Below, in pieces: positions 1-5,477 of a DNA stretch of 12,882 bases. Every line of letters begins with the position of its first letter. The stretch's first letter is position 1. The notes beneath the pieces are model-generated. The model ran no database searches and had not been told where the DNA came from. It saw only the letters and a list, made by a program, of their open reading frames with translations. The stretch comes from WHTF01 sp964482425. Its GTDB lineage: Bacteria; Desulfobacterota; Binatia; UBA9968. A program made the position numbers and the translations under genes. The stretch is from positions 1 through 12,882 of the forward strand of contig CAYZXN010000350.1 of assembly GCA_964482425.1 (NCBI GenBank), read 5' to 3'.

Positions 1-80
1 AACCGTCCCCATATCACAGCATGGTTGGCGGCAAGGCACGCCGAGCCGACCACCACAATAGGTAGCGTAAGTGGAGTCAA
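1..80 (-). CDS. Possible N-terminus of a leftward membrane protein (EamA/DMT transporter-like), partial
   Basis: An open frame runs leftward off the window edge from a possible TTG start at 80-78, preceded by a short AGGT that could serve as a weak ribosome site. It encodes about 26 residues: a hydrophobic stretch (LPIVVVGSACLAA) followed by NHAVIWGR. That pattern resembles the first membrane helix of EamA/DMT-type transporters, which often begin with a hydrophobic helix ending in an N-[HF]-V-x-x-R motif. The assignment is a guess from a very short piece. No ATG start is present and the rightward frames of this stretch show nothing recognisable. It may not be a gene. Confidence 0.22.
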   Translation of the reverse strand, partial: MTPLTLPIVVVGSACLAANHAVIWGR

Positions 81-245
81 TTGAATACCTACTTAGGGTT
101 AATTTGCAACGAGAAAGACTTAAGGAGAAAGCGCAAGAGAGAATCAACACGTTCTCGATAAGCTATAGAGCTCGTCTGATTTTGCGTCTTGTGAAGATCC
201 TTCATTAACAAGCCGGCCGGTAAACAGCCGGAGGAGTGTGTAAGC

Positions 246-802
246 ATGGTGATCGACTTCCAACATCATTACATCCCGGTGGAGCTGGCGAAAAAGCGCG
301 GGCTTTTCCGAGAACAGCAACACCTTGCTTCAGGAAGGCGGCTTGCCGGCCACCACCATGCACCCTTTCCGATCTGGATCTGCAACTGCAGGACATGGAC
401 GAAGCCGGAGTGGATATCTCCGTGCTCTCGTGTCTCCTGGGTTGGTCGGCACCCCTGGAGGAGTGTAGCTTCATCAACGAGTACCTAGCGGCGGTTCAGA
501 AAAAGATATGCCAAGCGGTTTGTCGGCTTGACGTAGGCGCCGGTTTTGCTGGGCAAGGCTGCTCTCGATGAGCTGCGGCGCGCCATTGGAGACCTGGCGC
601 TGCGCGGCGTCACGATTACTTCGCAGGTCAAGGGTTTGTCGCAGGACGCGCCGGAGCTTTATGACTTCTATTAAACAGTTTGACTGGCAAGGGGGATGGC
701 CGAATGAAAAGTTACATCAACGCGATTCACGATCTGCCGCTTGATGATGCCAGGAAGGAAGTGATCTTGGGTGATACGGCAGCCGCTCTGTTAAAACTCT
801 AG
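246..802 (+). pseudogene. Amidohydrolase (COG2159-type) pseudogene with frameshifts and an internal deletion
   Basis: Remnant of a metal-dependent amidohydrolase/decarboxylase of the TIM-barrel Amidohydro_2 group. It begins with a good ribosome site (GGAGGAG at 231-237) and ATG 246, giving MVIDFQHHYIPVELAKKRG. The homologous text then moves between frames: SNTLLQEGGLPATTMHP at 316-366, LSDLDLQLQDMDEAGVDIS from about 365, and GKAALDELRRAIGDLALRG from 552, ending at a stop at 672-674. The frame breaks lie near 300-310, 362 and 535-550. From 704 to a stop at 800-802 a short segment (MKSYINAIHDLPLDDARKE, then ILGDTAAALLKL) resembles the C-terminal tail of the same family. About 180 residues of the barrel are therefore missing between 674 and 704. 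Intact relatives have roughly 320-350 residues. The family is recognised from memory; the breaks and stops are directly visible. Confidence 0.8.
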
Positions 803-1018
803 GACCGCGGATTTCAAGGTTACGCTGAAGACAAGCCGCTCGGTCCCGGCAACCGTAGACTTCCAATGGCGCGATAATCTTTCAAGAAAAGACCGTGGTG
901 CCAAGCACTCCCTACGTCGTTCCAGCTATGCACCTTGTGCCCGCTTCGATGAGTTGAACCCTTGGTCAACTACTCTCGACCGTTTTCTCTTCGCATGATC
1001 ATCCGGGCCGGGAAGGTT

Positions 1019-1567
1019 TTATTGCTTAGCCGCCGGTTTGGCGAGCGTTCCCTCCACATAGCCGGGCTTGTTGCCCCTTTTCGATTCGACCCTGATCCAG
1101 CCTTTATCCTCTTCGACGACATTGATGATGGTACCTTTGGAAATTTCCGCGACAACGGGATAATGAAGGCCCGGCCCGCTGTGAACTCGCGTATCTGCCA
1201 GGACTTCGTATTTTCCCCCTATGGCGCGGTCGGTTGATTCGCTTTCTTCGCCTTCCCCGGGTTGCACCGCCGCCATCTCGATAAAGCCGGGTGTGTTTCC
1301 TTTTTTCGACACGATCAGCACCCAGTCTCCGTCCCGGCCGACCACGTGAACCTTCGCTCGTGCCGGTACTTCGCCGGTGGTTTTGAATTGCTGTCCTGGC
1401 CCGTTCCTTACCTTCGTGTTCTCGACGGTAACGTACGGACGCATCTGCTTGCTCAGGTCCGGCAGATCGTCCTGCGCCGCCATCTCGTTAGTTTTTCCGC
1501 ATCCAAAAAGAGTTAAACACGCGGTGATCATCGACCAGCGGGCAAAATGTTTCATGCTCAGGTTCAT
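1019..1567 (-). CDS. Lipoprotein with two bacterial SH3 domains
   Basis: 182 residues. A basic start (MNLSMKHFAR) leads into a hydrophobic stretch ending LTLFGC, so Cys23 is a likely lipidation site, although Phe at -2 is not the commonest lipobox residue. Two SH3b-like repeats follow, at about residues 43-101 and 118-176. Each has the typical N-V-R-x-G-P-G-like turn (TKVRNGPGQQF; TRVHSGPGLHY) and a later G-D/K-W strand (DGDWVLI; DKGWIRV), joined by an acidic linker (EGEEESEST-like, about 104-112). Such domains usually bind cell-wall or other periplasmic ligands; no catalytic domain is present. The start is set by GGAGG seven bases upstream of ATG 1567. It follows the trp genes in the same direction after a 64-base gap that contains a hairpin, so it may be read only partly from the trp promoter. 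The ligand is unknown. Confidence 0.82.
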   Translation of the reverse strand: MNLSMKHFARWSMITACLTLFGCGKTNEMAAQDDLPDLSKQMRPYVTVENTKVRNGPGQQFKTTGEVPARAKVHVVGRDGDWVLIVSKKGNTPGFIEMAAVQPGEGEESESTDRAIGGKYEVLADTRVHSGPGLHYPVVAEISKGTIINVVEEDKGWIRVESKRGNKPGYVEGTLAKPAAKQ

Positions 1568-1597
1568 ACAGTGTCCTCCGGTTCAAAGTCGCGTTGC

Positions 1598-1630
1598 AAA
1601 ACGCCGGCAAGCGAGCCGAGCTCTCCGGCG
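1598..1630 (-). terminator. Candidate weak terminator or processing hairpin
   Basis: Read leftward, a CGCCGG/CCGGCG stem (1602-1607 with 1625-1630) encloses a smaller GAGC-TCG-GCTC hairpin and is followed by TTTT (1601-1598). It starts just past the stop codon of the editing-domain gene (1632). The T run is short and the stem is interrupted by an asymmetric bulge, so it may only partly stop transcription and lower expression of the lipoprotein gene. Confidence 0.4.
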
Positions 1631-1631
1631 A

Positions 1632-2051
1632 TTACTCGATGGCCTGCCACACTTTCGCGAGACTGTCTCCATAGACCGATAGGTCCCACTCACAAAAGTA
1701 ACCAAACGGCGTTACCCATACATTATAGCCGGTTTCTTGCAAACGCTGTGAGATTTCTTCGATCAACTGTTCGGCCATACCTGATTCGGCCGTATCGCCG
1801 CCGAGGTGCGCGAATGAATGGATGACGATGTTTTTGAGCTCCCGTTTGTTAGCCAACCACTTAATATGTTTGAGCGTTTTACGCAGTATCGGAACGCGTC
1901 GTGCCTCCCCGCCGTCGGCAACCTCGGCGTGCAGAAAAACCACCACCGCTTCGGCAATTTCTTCCTCGACATTGCGGTCCGGAACTGCGGTAATCGTTTT
2001 GGAGTGGGTCTTCCAACGAAAACGTCTGGCCTGAAAGCACAATATTTTCAT
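1632..2051 (-). CDS. Free-standing threonyl-tRNA synthetase editing-domain protein
   Basis: 139 residues from ATG 2051 (MKILCFQARRF). The C-terminal half closely resembles the N-terminal editing domain of archaeal threonyl-tRNA synthetases (DTD-like fold, tRNA-Thr_ED family), which hydrolyses Ser mischarged on tRNA-Thr. Visible landmarks are strand 1 (MKILCFQ), the central strand plus loop NIVIHSFAHLGGD (about 74-86, His82), a helix (AEQLIEEISQRLQETGYN) and VWVTPFGYFCEWDLSVYGDSL (111-131). There is no synthetase catalytic domain. In archaeal enzymes the FGYYKAF motif carries an active-site lysine, as I recall it; here that position appears to be Cys120, and the later KGHPL is YGDSL, so catalysis may differ or be lost. 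The gene starts 7 bases after the trpG stop with no clear ribosome site, suggesting translational coupling. A longer start at 2141 would lie inside trpG and is less likely. Fold assignment fairly sure; substrate is inference. Confidence 0.8.
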   Translation of the reverse strand: MKILCFQARRFRWKTHSKTITAVPDRNVEEEIAEAVVVFLHAEVADGGEARRVPILRKTLKHIKWLANKRELKNIVIHSFAHLGGDTAESGMAEQLIEEISQRLQETGYNVWVTPFGYFCEWDLSVYGDSLAKVWQAIE

Positions 2052-2058
2052 TACCGAT

Positions 2059-2625
2059 TCAATAATAACGCAGGAAATTCTCCAGCACCTTCTTGCCGTC
2101 TTCGGCGAGGATCGATTCGGGGTGGAACTGCACGCCTTCAATGGGCATCGTCCTGTGCCTTACCGCCATGATTACACCATCGGCGGTGCGGGCAGTGACC
2201 TCCAACTGCTCCGGTACGCTTTGCGGATCGATGACCAGGGAATGATAACGCATGACGGCGAGGGGATTTTTGACGGCGCGGAAAATAGTTTGCGAGTCAT
2301 GGGTCACAGCCGACAGTTTACCGTGCATGATCGCTGGCGCGCGAACGATGGCGGCGCCAAAGGTCAGGCCGATGGCTTGATGGCCGAGACAGACGCCAAG
2401 GGTGGGAGTGTCGGCGCCGAAGCGCCGGATCACGTCACAGGAAATGCCCGCCTCTCTGGGGGTGCAGGGGCCCGGCGAAATGACGATTTTTTCCGGCCGT
2501 AAATCGGCTATCTCATCCAGTGTAATCTTGTCGTTGCGGTAAACCTTCACATCCGCGCCCAATTCGCCCAGATAGTGGTACAAATTATAGGTGAACGAAT
2601 CGTAGTTATCGATCAGCAGAATCAT
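2059..2625 (-). CDS. trpG: Anthranilate synthase glutamine amidotransferase subunit
   Basis: 188 residues, the usual length for TrpG/PabA. It is a class I glutamine amidotransferase that releases ammonia from glutamine for the TrpE subunit, the first committed step of tryptophan synthesis. The N-terminal IDNYDSFTYNL signature and the oxyanion motif SPGPCTP (50-56) are present. The catalytic triad is Cys79 in GVCLGHQAIG, His168 and Glu170 in GVQFHPESIL. The start ATG 2625 overlaps the trpE stop as ATGA, and GGGGAAAG lies upstream inside trpE, so translation is coupled. An upstream in-frame start at 2790 would run deep into trpE and is not credible. In some bacteria one subunit also serves folate synthesis (PabA); that cannot be decided here. 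trpD does not follow it. Confidence 0.95.
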   Translation of the reverse strand: MILLIDNYDSFTYNLYHYLGELGADVKVYRNDKITLDEIADLRPEKIVISPGPCTPREAGISCDVIRRFGADTPTLGVCLGHQAIGLTFGAAIVRAPAIMHGKLSAVTHDSQTIFRAVKNPLAVMRYHSLVIDPQSVPEQLEVTARTADGVIMAVRHRTMPIEGVQFHPESILAEDGKKVLENFLRYY

Positions 2626-4109
2626 TTCTTTCCCCAGTGCTCGGCGAGCTCGACGGCGCGAAACATTGCCCGGGCCTTGTTCAACGTTTCCTGATACTCC
2701 AATTCGGGATCGGAGTCGGCGACGATTCCCGCGCCCGCGTGGATAAATACCCGGTCGTTTTTCATCACGATGGTGCGGATGACGATACACGTGTCGAGAT
2801 TGCCGTTATAGCCGAAATAGCCGATGGCGCCGGCGTAAAGCCCGCGCTTTTGCGGTTCCAGTTCGCTGATGATCTGCATGGCTCGAATCTTCGGAGCTCC
2901 CGAGACCGTGCCGGCGGGAAAGGCCGAGACAAAAAGATCGAAAGGACTCTTATCGGCAGCGAGCTTGCCGCGCACGTTGGACACGATGTGAATGACATGA
3001 GAATAGCGTTCGATGCCCATCAGCTCGTTGACTTCAACGCTGCCGATCTCGGCGACGCGTCCGACATCGTTTCGCCCGAGATCGACCAGCATGATGTGCT
3101 CGGCGCGTTCCTTCGGGTCGGCGAGCAAGTCGGCCTCTAGCGCCTGCTCCTCTTGCGCCGTGGCGCCGCGTTTCCTGGTCCCGGCAATCGGCCGCAGCTC
3201 GATGGTGGCGCCGGTCAGCCGTACCATGGTCTCCGGCGACGAGCCGATGATTCGCAGATCTTCGAGCTCGAGATAAAACATGTACGGGGAAGGATTGACG
3301 AAGCGCAGTGCCCGATAGACCTCGAAGGCGTCGGCGCCGGTTTTTGTTTCCAGCCTCTGGCACAGCACGGTCTGAATGATGTCGCCTGCTTTAATGTATT
3401 CTTTTGCCTTGTTCACCGCACTGTGAAAGCCATCGCGATTCAGATTGGAGCGGAATTTTCTCGCGCCTTTGCTTTCCGTCAATTCCCGGGGCTCAATTCC
3501 GCGGGGTTTCTTTTGCAGCGACGAGATCATTTTATCGATTCGCCCGACGGCTTGTTTGTACGCGCTGCGCAAGCTCTGACCCCGGGTCAGATGGACATTG
3601 TCGATAACCTTGATCGTGTGCTTCAGATTGTCGAAAGCCACCAGCGTTTGGACGAATAGGAAAAAGATCTCCGGCGCGTCGAAAGGATCTTCTTTGTTGT
3701 TCGTGATTTCATGGAATTGCTCCACCGCGTCATAGGCGACATAACCGAGGGCGCCGCCGAAGAACGGCGGTACGCCGGGCACTGTGACGGGCTGATAATC
3801 TTTCAAAAGATCCTTGAGAGAATCTAAGGGAAAATCCGAGTCGAAGCGTCTTTTCTTGCCGTCTTCGATAATTTCGACTTCGTGACCGCGGCTCTTAAAA
3901 ACCAAACGAGGCCGGCTTCCCAAAAATGAAAAGCGCGCCCAGTGCTCGCTGCCCTCGACACTCTCGAGCAAAAACGCGTAACGGTCCCTGTCGAGTCGTT
4001 TGAAGAACGAAAGCGGCGTTTCCAGATCCATGAGTAATTCCTGATAAACGGGTATCAGATTACCCTGGGTCGCCAGGCTGGCGAATTCTTTAAATGTCGG
4101 ATGTATCAT
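2622..4109 (-). CDS. trpE: Anthranilate synthase component I
   Basis: 495 residues from ATG 4109. Converts chorismate and ammonia (from TrpG) to anthranilate. The N-terminal regulatory domain has FLLESVEGSE (46-55), with the LLES element that binds tryptophan for feedback inhibition, which favours TrpE over PabB. The chorismate-binding domain shows NPSPYMFYLE, GSSPETMVRL, PIAGTRKRG, the ERAEHIMLVDLGRND helix, FPAGTVSGAPKIRAM and GAGIVADSDPELEYQET, all intact. An in-frame TTG nine bases upstream (4118) could start a 498-residue form, but the ATG sits about four bases after TTTGAG, a weak ribosome site, and is preferred. The gene directly follows an intrinsic terminator (4117-4154) and overlaps trpG by four bases. 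Expression is probably set by attenuation in addition to allosteric feedback. Confidence 0.95.
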   Translation of the reverse strand: MIHPTFKEFASLATQGNLIPVYQELLMDLETPLSFFKRLDRDRYAFLLESVEGSEHWARFSFLGSRPRLVFKSRGHEVEIIEDGKKRRFDSDFPLDSLKDLLKDYQPVTVPGVPPFFGGALGYVAYDAVEQFHEITNNKEDPFDAPEIFFLFVQTLVAFDNLKHTIKVIDNVHLTRGQSLRSAYKQAVGRIDKMISSLQKKPRGIEPRELTESKGARKFRSNLNRDGFHSAVNKAKEYIKAGDIIQTVLCQRLETKTGADAFEVYRALRFVNPSPYMFYLELEDLRIIGSSPETMVRLTGATIELRPIAGTRKRGATAQEEQALEADLLADPKERAEHIMLVDLGRNDVGRVAEIGSVEVNELMGIERYSHVIHIVSNVRGKLAADKSPFDLFVSAFPAGTVSGAPKIRAMQIISELEPQKRGLYAGAIGYFGYNGNLDTCIVIRTIVMKNDRVFIHAGAGIVADSDPELEYQETLNKARAMFRAVELAEHWGKK

Positions 4110-4116
4110 TTTACTC

Positions 4117-4154
4117 AAACAAAAAGGGCCATAAGCGGATTGCCTACGGCCCTT
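4117..4154 (-). terminator. trp attenuator: intrinsic terminator ahead of trpE
   Basis: Read leftward, a 13-base arm (AAGGGCCGTAGGC, 4154-4142) pairs completely with GCTTATGGCCCTT (4136-4124), including two G-U pairs, around a five-base loop AATCC. It is followed by TTTGTTT. It ends about eight bases before the trpE ATG, so it lies between promoter and gene, where a terminator only makes sense as a regulated attenuator. On the opposite strand no T run follows, so it is specific to the trp direction. Confidence 0.75.
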
Positions 4155-4214
4155 CCTGAGTTTGGTTTGACTGGTGGGAATTTAGCCACAGGCACATCGG
4201 ATACACCGATGGCC
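4141..4214 (-). promoter_or_regulatory. Competing leader hairpins (1:2 and antiterminator 2:3) of the trp attenuator
   Basis: Read leftward, two structures precede the terminator. Hairpin 1:2 (4214-4191) is GGC-CATCGG, loop TGTAT, CCGATG-T-GCC: nine pairs with one bulged T. The antiterminator pairs TGCCTGTGGCT (4194-4184) with GGCCGTAGGCA (4151-4141), eleven contiguous pairs including three G-U. The antiterminator shares its first strand with the 3' arm of 1:2 and its second with the 5' arm of the terminator, so the three folds exclude one another as in enterobacterial trp and his leaders. Pairings were worked out by hand; no energies were computed. Confidence 0.55.
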
Positions 4215-4262
4215 GCGCCAGCAAGTCCCGATAAAAACTGCGATCGCAAGCCGGAGATTCAT
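4182..4262 (-). CDS. Candidate trp leader peptide, 26 residues, one Trp codon
   Basis: A small frame between the predicted promoter and the attenuator, starting at ATG 4262 and ending at TAA 4182. It begins MNLRLAIAVF and continues IGTCWRGHRCIRCACG, with a single Trp at codon 15. Placement fits attenuation. A ribosome stalled at codon 15 would cover codons 17-19, the first arm of hairpin 1:2, and leave codons 24-26 free to form the antiterminator. A ribosome reaching the TAA would cover that strand and allow termination. Against this, there is no ribosome site, and if the promoter is right the ATG is at or next to the transcript start, so translation would be leaderless. Classical trp leaders usually have two or more adjacent Trp codons. 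A second frame, MCLWLNSHQSNQTQEGP (4197-4144), also has one Trp. Confidence 0.42.
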   Translation of the reverse strand: MNLRLAIAVFIGTCWRGHRCIRCACG

Positions 4263-4269
4263 GCGGAGG

Positions 4270-4298
4270 ATTGTGCCCTATTGAATCGTAGGGGTCAA
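4270..4298 (-). promoter_or_regulatory. Predicted sigma-70 promoter of the trp operon
   Basis: Read leftward, TTGACC (4298-4293), a 17-base spacer and CACAAT (4275-4270) match the sigma-70 consensus at four to five of six positions each. The predicted transcript start is near 4263-4262, which would give a leader of about 150 bases before trpE. A weaker alternative a little upstream is TTGCAA with 17-base spacing to TCTACT; that would give the leader peptide a short untranslated region. Confidence 0.5.
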
Positions 4299-4401
4299 GG
4301 CAGAGTAGACAAACCGGTCACGCCCCTTGCAAATTCTCGAATGCTTTTCACCTTGGAACTACTCCAGCGACAACCTTGAAGAATGCTCCCTTCTGTGTTG
4401 T

Positions 4402-4430
4402 TTGACAACGCCTAATCGCCGGGATACGTT
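4402..4430 (+). promoter_or_regulatory. Possible promoter of the IclR-family gene
   Basis: A perfect TTGACA (4402-4407) is followed after 17 bases by TACGTT (4425-4430), a poor -10 match. It lies about 70 bases ahead of the regulator's ATG, between the divergent trp leader and this gene. IclR proteins often repress their own promoters, so this is a reasonable but unproven site. Confidence 0.3.
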
Positions 4431-4499
4431 AAAACGCTTTTTTGGAACGACTCCGGAGGCCATTTAGGGGCCGTGACATAATCTGTAGCAGGAGGAGAC

Positions 4500-5279
4500 A
4501 TGGTTCGCAGGGAGAAGTCCAACTACGTCATTCAATCAGTATCTCACGCTCTGGATGTCTTGGAACAGTTCAACGGCAACGTCGACGAAATCGGCGTTAC
4601 CGAACTGAGTAAAAGGCTCAAGCTTCACAAGAATAATGTGTTTCGCCTTCTGGCCACTCTCGAAGCGCGTGGGTACATCGAGCAAAACAAAGTCTCAGAA
4701 AATTACCGGCTCGGTTTGAAGTGCCTGCGCCTGGGTCAAACTTTCATTCATCAGATGGGATTGTTATTACAAGCTCGAGCGACGCTTGAAGAACTATCGA
4801 AAACGGCCATGGAGAGCGCCTTTGTGGCGATTCGAAAAGGGCCCGGCATTGTGCCGCTGGACTTTGTCGAACCGGCCAGACCGGTGCGAGTCGTCTCGTT
4901 TCTCGGATCCGTGTTGCCGCCTCATTGTACGGCCGTGGGCAAGGTTTATCTTGCCTTTGAAGCCGATGGAGGAGCCGGCCAAGGCGAGCTGGAGTCATTG
5001 CATCGGCACACGGACAAGACAATTACCGACAGCAAGGGACTTGCCGATCAGATCAGACAGACGGGGGAAATGGGCTACGCCATCGACCACGGCGAGTACA
5101 TCAACGAGATCAGCTCCATTGCGGTGCCGGTGCGCGATTACGCACGAACATTGGTGGGGGCGCTTGCAGTGGTTGGCCCCAGCGATCGGCTCACCATCGA
5201 GAAGCTCAAACGCGATGTGGCGCCGCTCATCCTTGACGCCGGTCGCGAATTATCGAAGCGCTTGGGCTATGCCGGATGA
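4500..5279 (+). CDS. IclR-family transcriptional regulator
   Basis: 259 residues, typical of the family. An N-terminal winged helix-turn-helix (about 10-72) has the expected order: VSHALDVLEQF helix, GVTELSKRLKLHKNNVFRLLATLEARGYI recognition region (split here as GVTELSKRLKL and HKNNVFRLLATLEARGYI), then a wing ending NYRLGLKCLRLG. The C-terminal effector-binding domain (about 82-257) carries LPPHCTAVGKVYLAF (139-153) and YAIDHGEYINEISSIAVPV (193-211), both family hallmarks. The start is fixed by GGAGGAG just before ATG 4500. IclR proteins bind small aromatic or carboxylic acids and control nearby catabolic genes, often as activators. No such catabolic gene survives here except the decayed amidohydrolase and possibly the FadF-like gene downstream, so the effector cannot be named. 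Confidence 0.92.
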   Translation: MVRREKSNYVIQSVSHALDVLEQFNGNVDEIGVTELSKRLKLHKNNVFRLLATLEARGYIEQNKVSENYRLGLKCLRLGQTFIHQMGLLLQARATLEELSKTAMESAFVAIRKGPGIVPLDFVEPARPVRVVSFLGSVLPPHCTAVGKVYLAFEADGGAGQGELESLHRHTDKTITDSKGLADQIRQTGEMGYAIDHGEYINEISSIAVPVRDYARTLVGALAVVGPSDRLTIEKLKRDVAPLILDAGRELSKRLGYAG

Positions 5280-5294
5280 CGCGGTGAATTTTCA

Positions 5295-5346
5295 GGCGCC
5301 GCTGCAATTGCGTTACAATCTCACGCTTGCTTCGCCAACTTTTTTT
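5295..5346 (+). terminator. Predicted intrinsic terminator of the IclR-family gene
   Basis: Sixteen bases after the stop codon, stacked stems GGCG/CGCC, GCAA/TTGC and GCGT/ACGC (5295-5336, with internal loops CCGCT/TT and a TT bulge) are followed by AAC and seven T (5340-5346). It suggests that the regulator and the next gene are separate transcripts. The interrupted stem makes its strength uncertain. Confidence 0.5.
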
Positions 5347-5425
5347 CTTGTACGGTCAAATCATCTGACTGTTTTCATGGCGGCGGGCCGCGCGTCGCTG
5401 CTTTAGCCGAGCCAGAGAGCGGTTA

Positions 5426-5454
5426 CTGTCTGACATTCTTTTCAGTCAAGACAG
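5426..5454 (+). promoter_or_regulatory. Imperfect inverted repeat ahead of the FadF-like gene (candidate operator or leader hairpin)
   Basis: CTGTCTGAC (5426-5434) and GTCAAGACAG (5445-5454) are inverted copies differing by one extra base, separated by ten bases. The repeat ends five bases before the GGAGGA ribosome site of the next gene. It could be an operator for the neighbouring IclR-family regulator or an RNA hairpin controlling translation. No convincing -35/-10 pair was found in 5347-5425. Confidence 0.38.
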
Positions 5455-5477
5455 ATTCGGAGGATCGGTAAGCACCC

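Noticed and set aside
803..1018. Further gene remnant between the amidohydrolase relic and the lipoprotein gene
   Set aside because: Frames here give no recognisable protein text. A short inverted pair AGTTGA/TCAACT (about 951-970) lacks a T run on either strand, so neither a gene nor a terminator is claimed.
4110..4118. TTG at 4118 as the trpE start
   Set aside because: It has no ribosome site and sits in the T-rich tail of the terminator; the ATG nine bases later is better placed.
4117..4300. T-box or TRAP-type control of the trp leader
   Set aside because: No T-box AGGGTGGNACCGCG-like sequence and no series of GAG/TAG triplets was found. The pairings fit ribosome-mediated attenuation better.
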